The notes beneath the pieces are model-generated. The model was not told the origin of the DNA. It saw only the letters and a program-made list of their open reading frames with translations, and searched no databases. Of a stretch of 64,000 nt of DNA, positions 35,582-43,253 are shown in pieces. Position numbers and translations under genes: made by a program. Source of the stretch: Spartobacteria bacterium LR76 (GTDB lineage: Bacteria > Verrucomicrobiota > Verrucomicrobiia > Chthoniobacterales > Terrimicrobiaceae); contig QAYZ01000013.1 in NCBI GenBank assembly GCA_003054655.1, positions 1 through 64,000 of the forward strand, written 5' to 3'. Numbering within the stretch: the first letter of the stretch is position 1; every line of letters begins with the position of its first letter.

Positions 35582-38029
35582 CTAGGAAGTCCGCGTTCGG
35601 AAAGATTTCAGCCCCAAATTAAGACTTCGGCACTGCGATATGGCCTTGATCGGATCGGCGAGATGGCGACCGCACTCGATACGATAGGTGAACTCGTGGA
35701 AGCCACCGAGATTCGCCTCGAAGTTTGTTTCCCAATAATTTGTCATCACCCAGCTGTATGGACGGGCATTCTCTTGCTTGAGATCTGGGTGCCCCATGAG
35801 TCGGCGTTTTCCAAAGGCAAGCGGCCCGAGTTGTAGCAGTGGCGCGTCTGGAGTGGAGACGGAAAGTCCAAGATCGGATCGGCAAGAAGCAAAGCCTTCC
35901 TGAATACAGACCCAATCCGTCAGTGTGTCTGGGAGTTGGTCTTTCCAAGGCCGTATCGGTCCACCAGGTTTGTCGACCCATAACTCTCCACCCGGCACGG
36001 CGAATGGTAGTGCAAGGTAAAGATTCTCGGGATCCCACACCGAGTGTTTCTGCAGCCTCAAAGTCAAGTCGATGCGAGGCAAATCACGCCATACCCAAAG
36101 AAAAAGCTTAACCCAGGAACATCCCTCCAGCGAAAATTCGATCTCCACTGGTATTCTGATTTCCTGATCTTGGGGGAAACGAAGCAAACCCGGCGTACCG
36201 ACATGGCGCTCAACATTTTCCCCCTTGCGGTTCCGCCCGAAAGTTCGCCGAATTTCCATCTGACTGCGCCCCTTTGGAGGTGTTATTTCATATATAGGAG
36301 TAAACGGCGCGTGATTTCGATTCGGGTCCAACAGTTCACATCCGCTGGTCTTTTCTATCAGCGATGTCATCTCGCCGTTCTCGGCAAAGTCCAGACGGAG
36401 CCAGGGCGTCTCGATGCCCGATGGGCTTGCACTGAAATTCCGTTTATCCACCTCGATTCCTTCGACGTCGTAAGTTGCCGTGATCTCGGCAAAATGTCGT
36501 CGGACACTACGGAGGGTCGCGTTCCCGGCGCTCAGTTCAAAGACGGCCTCTTCTCGAGCATCAAGCTTGAGAGCAAAATCAAAGCTCCTCCCGCGGGGGG
36601 CAGGACTTGAGGAACAAGGCAAAACCTCCTGCGTCCGCAGATCAGTCACTACTTGAGCGAATGGTACTCGGTTAAAGTCCTTGGCCTCCAGGTAAAGCCT
36701 TGCAAGGTCCACGACCGGCTCATCAGATGGGTTGACGACCTTGTATCGAAATCGCTCAGAGTTCTCGGGGGCCACATTAGGAGCCCCTCCCATCTCCGCG
36801 AAAAGAGCGTCCTGCAAGCCAAGAGCCGCATCGTAAGCGGCATAAGCAGTGGCCTTTTTGTTGCCGCCAACAGCTTTTGTGGTCAAATCCCAAGGTGTCG
36901 ACATGGCGCCGGAGTGATTGAAAGTGTGCTCCGTGTAGAGAAGAAGGTTCTGTTCCAGCCGCTCAACTTCCTTGTGGGGTAGAGTCTTTCCGCTCTGCAC
37001 CGCACGTGACGAAACCCATCCGCCCGTACGCATTGCTTCCCGTGCAAGGCGCGTCTCATCGGGCGTAGAGACCATTCCATCCGACCACCAGTCCGGCCAG
37101 TCGCCCCGGTAATGCGGGATGGGCGCAGAATGTTCTCGCACCTGCTTGCAGAAAGCTGATGGTGAACTCCCAATGATCAAAATTTGGTCGCCATGCCGAG
37201 CATTCCATTCACTGGCAAAACGAAAGATGGCCTCCGATGGGGGCGCGTTATCAGTCATGGCGCCCGAAACATGGATCGGTACAAAGTCGTATGGATAGTC
37301 GTCCAGCTCAAGCTGTCGGAGATAACGAGGCAGGCGCTCTACCGCTACGGGATAATTATCAAACTGCCGGTTTGCAGGCACAATTTCATCCTGAAAGAGA
37401 TAAGTAAGTATGGCTCCGGGCGCCAGTCCAAGCGAATTGCCCAAGTTATAGTGCTCGCCATTCCAGACAAGAATCTCACCGCCGCTTGGGGTTTCCCAGA
37501 AAAACGGCGTCTGTCTCCTTCCCAGAGCGGCGAGACCATGATGAGAATGGACGCAAGTCACCAAATTGGAAATGCCCGCCTGGAGCAGGGCTTCAGCATA
37601 TCCCCAACTGAAGCCATTGACATCTGCTGAGATCGCGGTGTCTATCGAGAATCCGTGCGCTTTCGCAAACGCAGTAATTCGGGAGAGTGCTGCCCGAGTG
37701 AGGGCGTCATCGATTAATTCGGTGAAGTGAGCGTAAGTGCCCGAAAGTTCGATAATGCCATCATTGATACAGGCAAGCAGTTCCTCCAAGCGATCCTTGC
37801 CCCGTAATAGCAGCCACTGCTCAATGGACCAGAAACATTCATTGGTCCATTTGAGTCCGGAAACCGAAGAATCCCCCGAACGAATTCTCGGCGCCATATC
37901 CAAAACCTGATCAATAAAATCGGCATGAAATCGCGCAATTCTGCTTTGGGATTCCGTATACCCTATATCAGTGTGCGTATGATGAATGAGATGGATGGTC
38001 CAAGCCCTCTGGGTAGGGAAATTACTCAT
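35582..38029 (-). CDS. GH38-like alpha-mannosidase (DUF5054-type), cytoplasmic
   Basis: 815 residues from the ATG at 38029, chosen because the conserved core starts just after it (TIHLIHHTHTDIGYTESQ); an ATG at 38086 adds 19 residues. HTHTDIG supplies the zinc-binding His and Asp of GH38. TNECFWSIEQWL and DTAISADVNGFSWGYAEAL are further family blocks, the latter with the Asp expected near the nucleophile. A large beta C-terminal domain follows. There is no signal peptide, so it acts on imported oligosaccharides. It heads the mannose operon and diverges from the AraC gene at 38122, its probable regulator. Confidence 0.8.
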   Translation of the reverse strand: MSNFPTQRAWTIHLIHHTHTDIGYTESQSRIARFHADFIDQVLDMAPRIRSGDSSVSGLKWTNECFWSIEQWLLLRGKDRLEELLACINDGIIELSGTYAHFTELIDDALTRAALSRITAFAKAHGFSIDTAISADVNGFSWGYAEALLQAGISNLVTCVHSHHGLAALGRRQTPFFWETPSGGEILVWNGEHYNLGNSLGLAPGAILTYLFQDEIVPANRQFDNYPVAVERLPRYLRQLELDDYPYDFVPIHVSGAMTDNAPPSEAIFRFASEWNARHGDQILIIGSSPSAFCKQVREHSAPIPHYRGDWPDWWSDGMVSTPDETRLAREAMRTGGWVSSRAVQSGKTLPHKEVERLEQNLLLYTEHTFNHSGAMSTPWDLTTKAVGGNKKATAYAAYDAALGLQDALFAEMGGAPNVAPENSERFRYKVVNPSDEPVVDLARLYLEAKDFNRVPFAQVVTDLRTQEVLPCSSSPAPRGRSFDFALKLDAREEAVFELSAGNATLRSVRRHFAEITATYDVEGIEVDKRNFSASPSGIETPWLRLDFAENGEMTSLIEKTSGCELLDPNRNHAPFTPIYEITPPKGRSQMEIRRTFGRNRKGENVERHVGTPGLLRFPQDQEIRIPVEIEFSLEGCSWVKLFLWVWRDLPRIDLTLRLQKHSVWDPENLYLALPFAVPGGELWVDKPGGPIRPWKDQLPDTLTDWVCIQEGFASCRSDLGLSVSTPDAPLLQLGPLAFGKRRLMGHPDLKQENARPYSWVMTNYWETNFEANLGGFHEFTYRIECGRHLADPIKAISQCRSLNLGLKSFRTRTS

Positions 38030-38121
38030 ATTTTCGACGTACGTTTGTCTGCCGTGATACTCTTTCGGGGGCTTCCGAATGACCATTGGTAAAAACGATC
38101 ATTTGTGGTAGAAATTCACCA

Positions 38122-38943
38122 ATGCCCAACGAATGTCTGATTCCCTGGAATGGATCGATGGAGTTGCACAACGTCGGCTGGTTTTCCATGAAGTGCGGAA
38201 GGGATCACGTTTACTGCGATTCTACCTATGCCATTCACGTTCATCAGTATCGCTGCACGTTGTCCATAGGCGACAAGGTTCTCTCCATCGAACCTGGCGA
38301 CATAACCGTGACGCCCCCTTTTATCGAGTCGCGGTACAAGGTGGTAATGGATGGCCAACATTGGTGCGCTCACTTGAGCGTGCGCCAGAATGGGTCAACC
38401 ACGCTTCGGCTGCCACTCTGGCAACGGGCAGCAGGCCACTCTGGAGCCATTGTCCAACGTCTCTCTTGGCTGGCGGAACTTTCCCGAATGAGACGTGGGC
38501 CGCAGAAACGACTCGCCACCCAAGCTCTGGAAACTGGCATAAAAGACATGCTGCTCTGGCTCCACTTTTTACCAAGGAAGAGTTGCCCCCTCAAAGGCGG
38601 TCGAGCGATACAGGCGGTCAACAAACTCGTTAATGAGCTGGAAAAGGAATATGATCGCGATTGGTCCATCAAGACATTCGCCGCAAATGCAGGGATGAAT
38701 GCCAACTACATTGCATTATGTTTTCGAAAAGCCACAGGCTGCACCGTTGATTTCTTTTTGCGGAGGAGACGGATTGAAGTCGCCCAGCATCTCCTACTGT
38801 CCACGACATTACGAATCAAAGAGATCGCGTGCTCAGTCGGGATTGCCGACCCACAAAAATTCAACAAAGCTTTCCGCAGTATTGCCGGGTGTAGCCCGAC
38901 CGAATTTCGCCTCCGATCAAGATGGCCGACATCAGCCATTTGA
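38122..38943 (+). CDS. AraC-family transcriptional regulator of the mannose locus
   Basis: 273 residues from the ATG at 38122. An open extension to a TTG at 38086 overlaps the start of the divergent mannosidase and is unlikely. The N-terminal half is a cupin-like sensor (HVHQYRCTLSIGDKVLSIEP). The C-terminal domain has WSIKTFAANAGMNANYIALC in the first helix-turn-helix and RIKEIACSVGIADPQKFNKA in the second, which fits the AraC signature. It faces away from the GH38 / kinase / isomerase operon across a 92-base gap and most likely senses mannose or a mannoside. A series of IS remnants starts 66 bases past its stop. Confidence 0.88.
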   Translation: MPNECLIPWNGSMELHNVGWFSMKCGRDHVYCDSTYAIHVHQYRCTLSIGDKVLSIEPGDITVTPPFIESRYKVVMDGQHWCAHLSVRQNGSTTLRLPLWQRAAGHSGAIVQRLSWLAELSRMRRGPQKRLATQALETGIKDMLLWLHFLPRKSCPLKGGRAIQAVNKLVNELEKEYDRDWSIKTFAANAGMNANYIALCFRKATGCTVDFFLRRRRIEVAQHLLLSTTLRIKEIACSVGIADPQKFNKAFRSIAGCSPTEFRLRSRWPTSAI

Positions 38944-39008
38944 GGCCGAAATTCACTCCCCCTTCATTTTTGTGCAGCAGATTTCTCATCGACGTTAAAC
39001 CCTGAGAT

Positions 39009-39300
39009 TGGACCGTGGAGGATTGAGAATTTTGGGGTGGTCGTCCGTAAGAAAGGATGACCGATGAAACAAAAAAGATGCACGCCTGAGCAGATCGGTT
39101 ACGTGTTGAAGCAGGCTGAAGCCGAGGAGAAGATCGTGGAGATCTGCCGGAAAATGGGAGTGAGCGAGTTAACCTTTTACGGGTGGCGCAGGATGGGGGG
39201 GAGAGAAGTTCGGGAGTTGAGGCAATTGCGCGAGGAGAATGCGAAACCGAAAGCGCTGGTAGCCGCTCTGAGCCCGGACAAGCGCATGTTGTAGGAGTGA
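39009..39300 (+). pseudogene. IS3-family OrfA remnant
   Basis: The open frame 39064-39294 encodes a helix-turn-helix OrfA of IS3 type: CTPEQIGYVLKQAEAEEKIV, then CRKMGVSELTFYGWRRMGG and REENAKPKALVAALSPDKRM. It stops at a TAG where relatives usually continue with Gln-Glu. No matching OrfB follows, since the sequence turns into unrelated sequence near 39310. A TG-starting end sequence TGGACCGTGG begins at 39009. The element is therefore a 5' fragment of an IS copy, oriented rightward, and cannot move by itself. Confidence 0.75.
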
Positions 39301-39355
39301 TTGATAAAAAAGCTCTAGAACTCGCAGCGAATGACGTTTATTGGATACAAAGACC

Positions 39356-39485
39356 TGCTAACAAAAGTGCTAACATTTCCATCGTGTTGATGGCGTCCAT
39401 CGCGTTTCGCAGCGTTGATTCTCAGCAGTTTATTCTTTCTTTGTCTGGCAAGATAGTATCGCGAGTTCGAGTCTCGTCACCCGAT
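39356..39485. other. tRNA-3'-end-like sequence with short direct repeats (possible attachment-site relic)
   Basis: GCGAGTTCGAGTCTCGT (39461-39477) can fold as a T-arm with the TTCGAGT loop, followed by CACCCGA (39478-39484), the size of an acceptor 3' strand. The rest of a tRNA is missing and no CCA follows. Upstream, TGCTAACA occurs twice (39356-39363, 39368-39375), as arm-type sites of integrases often do. It may be a relic of an integration site between two IS remnants. The reading is tentative. Confidence 0.3.
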
Positions 39486-39490
39486 CCGCC

Positions 39491-39510
39491 TTCCACAAAC
39501 TCTTGTGGAA
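39491..39510. repeat. Perfect 8-bp inverted repeat
   Basis: TTCCACAA (39491-39498), ACTC, TTGTGGAA (39503-39510) form a perfect stem-loop. It lies 12 bases outside the presumed ISL3-type end at 39523, where it could be part of the target site or of the old element. No T-tract follows. Confidence 0.5.
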
Positions 39511-39568
39511 GAGCGCATTAAAGGCTCTCCGCCAAAAAATGGGGACGAGGTCAATTGTTGATGTTGTG

Positions 39569-40255
39569 TTATCCGCATTGGGCGATGACGCGCAAGCGGT
39601 AGTTGTGGAAGTTTTTGAAGCCGTAGGCTCGTCTTTGGATGAGTTTCATTTTGCGGTGGAACCCTTCGGTGATGCCGTTGTTTCTGGTAAAGCGCCACAT
39701 GGTGACGAGGGCCTCCCTCCAGTGGTGGAAGGTCTTGGCCAGGATTTCCAGGACATCGGTGGCCCGGATAGCCTGGTCCGCATCGATGCGGTGGCATTCC
39801 CGGGTGTATTCGTCGATCAGGTTGAAGACACGCAACTTGCCGCCTCGTTGCGTATAGTCGCTCATGAAGTCCCAGCACCACACATGATTGCGGTACTGCG
39901 CTTTCTGGGGCAGTCCGGTCGATAGCCCCTGCCTTCGCTGGCGCGGCTTTGGCGGCGGCACCTGCAACCCTTCCTCGCGCCGCACCCGCTGCACCTGCTT
40001 TTTGTTTATGCGATACCCTTTGTCGCGGAGCAACCGCGTGATCTTCTTGTACCCCATCGTTGGATGCTCCTCCGACATCCGTACTATTGCCTGCTCCAGC
40101 AGCCGTTGCCGATCCGATACTGGCCGGGGACGATACCTCATCGTCGAACGATGGAACCCCAGCCACCGACACGCTTTGCGCCCGGAACACCGCAGCGCGG
40201 CCTGCACCTTCTCGGCCAGACCGCGCTGCCGCTCCGGGCTTAGATGTTTTTTTCC
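39569..40255 (-). pseudogene. Chimeric transposase frame: IS3 OrfB N-terminus joined to ISL3 transposase C-terminus
   Basis: From about 40255 the frame reads as IS3 OrfB: KKHLSPERQRGLAEKVQAAL, then SEEHPTMGYKKITRLLRDKG, HVWCWDFMSDYTQRGGKLRV (first catalytic Asp) and IDEYTRECHRIDADQAIRAT. After about ATDVLEILAKTFHHW (near 39740) the text is that of ISL3-family transposases, FTRNNGITEGFHRKMKLIQR then RAYGFKNFHNYRLRV. The switch is in frame, so one continuous reading frame covers both. The IS3 part lacks its second Asp and its Glu, and the ISL3 part lacks its own N-terminal two-thirds. The product should be inactive. The open frame runs further upstream in the orfA region without coding character. 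Confidence 0.75.
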
Positions 40256-40506
40256 AGCGCAATTTCCAAGGCCCGCGCCTTCAGCATCTGGTCGGCCAGC
40301 ATCTTCTTTAACTCCCCGTTCTCCTTCTCCAGATCCTTCAGCCGCTGCGCTTCCTTCAAGTCCATACCCCCGTACTTCGCCTTCCCCCGATAATAGCTCT
40401 GCGCACTCACGTTGTGCCTCCGGCACACCTCTTCCACCCCGACTCCCGTATCCGCTTCCCGCAAAATGCGGATGATCTGTTCCACGCTTCTCCGATTCTT
40501 TTTCAT
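40240..40506 (-). CDS. IS3-family transposase OrfA (apparently intact)
   Basis: 88 residues. The helix-turn-helix reads RSVEQIIRILREADTGVGVE followed by EVCRRHNVSAQSYYRGKAKY, then a leucine-zipper-like coiled coil GGMDLKEAQRLKDLEKENGE. It ends just where OrfB normally continues in another frame, the arrangement for programmed frameshifting to OrfAB. OrfB is truncated, so the protein has no functional partner in this copy. Translation starts at the ATG at 40506. Confidence 0.85.
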   Translation of the reverse strand: MKKNRRSVEQIIRILREADTGVGVEEVCRRHNVSAQSYYRGKAKYGGMDLKEAQRLKDLEKENGELKKMLADQMLKARALEIALEKNI

Positions 40507-40575
40507 TGGTGTTTTTCCTTCTTTTTCGGAAATCCACCTCCCGGTTTCAAACCGGACCTATTTCAGGGGGCCCAA

Positions 40576-40654
40576 TCACTCGATGTTGGCTCCCTCCTGC
40601 GCTTCCAGCAGCACGGCGATGATCCGTCCTACAGTGTGTCTGGCACTTTTTCAT
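40576..40654 (-). pseudogene. N-terminal IS3-family OrfA fragment, cut by the IS insertion
   Basis: From the ATG at 40654, after one-base slippage, the minus strand reads RHTVGRIIAVLLEAQEGANIE, matching the start of an IS3 OrfA. The match ends exactly at 40579, where the left end of the next IS begins (TGATTGGG, 40578 downward). This suggests that the second IS inserted into the first. The fragment has about 25 codons and includes a frameshift. Confidence 0.55.
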
Positions 40655-40724
40655 GGATTGGGATCGGTATGCCTCTTTCCAAGCCCATCCTCAACCCTGC
40701 TCTGGCCTATTCAATACGGCAAGA

Positions 40725-42539
40725 TCACCGGCTTTCCCAGATAAGGACGACCTCCCAGGCGTGGGCCTCCAGTTGAAGGTACTTGAGAGATTCATGTTCA
40801 GATACATTCCCGGTGAGCGGGTTCAGGCGCATCATTCTACCCTTTACCGGGAACGCGATCTCTCGACTCAATAACTCTGAGCCTTCATTGAACATGAGGA
40901 ACACGTGATAGTTACCGCCTCCGGCCAAGAGATGCCGACAACGCAATGAGGCAGCAGGCCGATCCAGCCGAACGACAGGCGTTACTCTATCGAAGAAATC
41001 CTGCGGTGGAATTTCGCCCCATTTCACCACGGGAGCTCCCGGCGGCAATTCCACTTCATAGCCTTGCTCGATCAAAATGGCCCGATAACGCCCCGGTCCG
41101 ATACACAAACAATCCTCAACAACGGCTGAGGATGCAATGTCCCTCGCAGTGACGTAGTGAAAGTCGACTTGGTTCTCGAAACAAGCCTTGGCTGCGCGCC
41201 AAGGCAGCTCAATAGCCCCGCCGAGAATGGCCACCTCGCAAACAGGCTGACCGATGACATTCAGCCAACAAAGACGACGCGTAAAATCCGCCCATGTCTT
41301 GTACTCCGCCCACCAGGCGCTGTTTGGCCCGACGTCTGGCGGACGTTCGTGCCGCCGGACACCTCTCAGGGAATAATAAAACGCGTGCGGCACCAGTAGA
41401 TTACAGCCGCGTATAATCAGCCAGGAGGCGAGCCATTGAAGCTCTTCAAATGTGAGCGACTCTCCGTAAGCGCCGGCAAATTCATTCAGGTTTCTTGTCC
41501 TGCTTTCATGATAGGCGACCGACGCCGCGGCCTTGGCCATCGTGGACGGAGCTCCCTCCAGTGCGGTGGTCCTACCGGGTTCGATGTCTCTCCAGACAAT
41601 GTCCTGACCGGGAATCTGAAAATGCCGAAGGTGTCCGATATCGTCGGGACGCGCCGGATGTCCAGCTAACGCCACGCCATGGTTTGCACACCATTGGGAA
41701 AGTGGCTGGTAATACGTCTCGTCGAGACGGGCGGCGATCGCCTCATTATATAGGCGGCGGTGGGTGAGGGCATCCTGCTCGTCGTCGAACCAGAGGGTTG
41801 CCAGGAACGGGGTGAAATCCCGCCCTATGAACCTGGCGACGTGTTCAAGAATGTCGCTTGTTCCTGCGACTGCCCCTGCTGTGCGCACTCTCCCGAGGGG
41901 GTTGGGCTCGTCTGTGAATATCCCCCGGACGGTTGTCCCGAAATACTTCCCCAGTTCCTTGAAAAAACGTTCATAGACCAGGTCGATGAAACATTTCACC
42001 GCGGCGGGATTGAGCAGGTCCGCAGCAGCATGCTCCAATTCCTCGCCCTTGCCCTCATCATGATAATGGAGGCCGCGGATGACTGAATCGATCTTTTGGT
42101 CGATCACGTAGAACTCGCCTCCGCCCTGCCTTTTGATTTTCCTTAGGATCCGGCGATCCAGCGGCCCTCCTTCCTCTTGTTCTCCGACCCTTTCACAAAC
42201 GAGGCCACGCGCATGAAACCTGGCATCAGATGCCACCACCTGACCCGCCGAGGAACCACTGGGGTACATTCCCTCGTCGTATAACATGACCCACATCCCG
42301 TGCTTCCTTGCCTCCTCCAAGGCGATGCGCATAAAGCCAAACAACTCCTCGCTAAGCCAGCCGCTTGTCTTTGGCAATCCAAGCCGGGGGTGGATTACGA
42401 ATGCCTCCACTCCATGGTCTCGGAAGTCCGCCATCTGACGGACGATCTCCCTCTCCTCCAGAGCGTCATTCCAAAACCAGAAAGGGCACTGCGAGTACTC
42501 GGAGGAAGGGATTTTGAACGGCGAAAGATCAAGCCTCAT
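40725..42539 (-). CDS. GH106-like glycoside hydrolase family protein (putative alpha-L-rhamnosidase-like)
   Basis: 604 residues from the first ATG at 42539, without a signal peptide. The opening CPFWFWNDALEEREIVRQMA, VEAFVIHPRLGLPKTSGWLS and GMWVMLYDEGMYPSGSSAGQ is the block found in GH106-type and related putative glycosidases. RGIFTDEPNPLG and YHESRTRNLNEFAGAYGESL supply candidate acidic residues. Relatives I remember are often 800-1000 residues with added beta domains, so this copy is short. The C-terminus (LEAHAWEVVLIWESR) looks like a natural end. An IS3 fragment lies 70 bases downstream. It is the last gene of the left arm of the LacI locus, 89 bases after the preceding gene. Confidence 0.65.
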   Translation of the reverse strand: MRLDLSPFKIPSSEYSQCPFWFWNDALEEREIVRQMADFRDHGVEAFVIHPRLGLPKTSGWLSEELFGFMRIALEEARKHGMWVMLYDEGMYPSGSSAGQVVASDARFHARGLVCERVGEQEEGGPLDRRILRKIKRQGGGEFYVIDQKIDSVIRGLHYHDEGKGEELEHAAADLLNPAAVKCFIDLVYERFFKELGKYFGTTVRGIFTDEPNPLGRVRTAGAVAGTSDILEHVARFIGRDFTPFLATLWFDDEQDALTHRRLYNEAIAARLDETYYQPLSQWCANHGVALAGHPARPDDIGHLRHFQIPGQDIVWRDIEPGRTTALEGAPSTMAKAAASVAYHESRTRNLNEFAGAYGESLTFEELQWLASWLIIRGCNLLVPHAFYYSLRGVRRHERPPDVGPNSAWWAEYKTWADFTRRLCWLNVIGQPVCEVAILGGAIELPWRAAKACFENQVDFHYVTARDIASSAVVEDCLCIGPGRYRAILIEQGYEVELPPGAPVVKWGEIPPQDFFDRVTPVVRLDRPAASLRCRHLLAGGGNYHVFLMFNEGSELLSREIAFPVKGRMMRLNPLTGNVSEHESLKYLQLEAHAWEVVLIWESR

Positions 42540-42628
42540 AAGACATGCCGGTTGAGCGGAGGGGAAGGCCGATGGGTCCAATGAAAGGTGCAAACAGAGT
42601 TTTCCGGACCAAATGGGCCGACCGTGCC

Positions 42629-43246
42629 TTACTTGTCTTTAACAATCTGATATCCGATCGTGAACTGGTCGCTCGTGTCACTGGCATTGGGCCCCACGCA
42701 CACATAGATCTTGTCTCCGGCCGCCAGTGTTCCGAGATCACCGGAGAGCTTCTTTTCCTTCGCCGGGGCTGCCTCGCCGGAGAACTTCAGGGTGTTCCCA
42801 ACATATACGGCGTAGTCCACACCATCCGACGCGTCGTTCTTGACCAGAATCTCGCCATTAGCGACGCGATATGATCCCGGCTCCTGAACAGAAAACGAAA
42901 AGATCACATATTTTGGCTGCCCGGCAATATTCGCCGCGCGCCCAGGATGCGCCATGAGTTTTGCCGGATCGTCACGATTCGTGCGTACCTGCAGGTAGCC
43001 GGCTTCCTTTTGTCCGCTCGGGATGACGCCATCGGCTGTCCATAATCCCCGCTCCCCGGAGGCAGGCGGGACTAGGGCCTTATAATTTGAGTCGTCTCCC
43101 AGCACCCCCTCTTCATTCCAGGAATACTCCCAACCCGAGGGGAACGCTCCGGCCTGAAAATCGGCGGCCAGATCGGCCACGACTTGCTGGGCGTGGGACA
43201 GGATGGGACTCAGCAAGAACAAGGCGGCGATAAGGATTTTTTTCAT
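42629..43246 (-). CDS. Small secreted protein of the LacI-locus left arm
   Basis: 205 residues. The start at 43246 opens a signal peptide (KKILIAALFLLSPILSHAQQ). The mature part is beta-rich with FQAGAFPSGWEYSWNEEGVL, an opening seen in secreted carbohydrate-binding or galactose-binding-like domains, and DYAVYVGNTLKFSGEAAPAK later. No enzyme motif is evident. It lies 7 bases downstream of the beta-helix lipoprotein and should be cotranscribed. A glycan-binding role is plausible but is inferred from fold impression and context. Confidence 0.7.
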   Translation of the reverse strand: MKKILIAALFLLSPILSHAQQVVADLAADFQAGAFPSGWEYSWNEEGVLGDDSNYKALVPPASGERGLWTADGVIPSGQKEAGYLQVRTNRDDPAKLMAHPGRAANIAGQPKYVIFSFSVQEPGSYRVANGEILVKNDASDGVDYAVYVGNTLKFSGEAAPAKEKKLSGDLGTLAAGDKIYVCVGPNASDTSDQFTIGYQIVKDK

Positions 43247-43253
43247 GACTTGG

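Larger units (their letters stand above)
39523..40578 (-). mobile_element. Composite IS remnant: IS3-family element fused to the 3' end of an ISL3-family element
   Basis: On the minus strand the element begins with TGATTGGGCCCCCTGAAATA (ending at 40578), an IS3-type end. It carries orfA and most of orfB, then switches to the C-terminus of an ISL3 transposase. It ends at GGCTCTCCGCC (39523 onward), which looks like an ISL3-type terminal repeat. The right end of the IS3 and the left part of the ISL3 are missing, so neither is complete. It separates the mannose locus from the LacI-centred locus. Confidence 0.65.
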
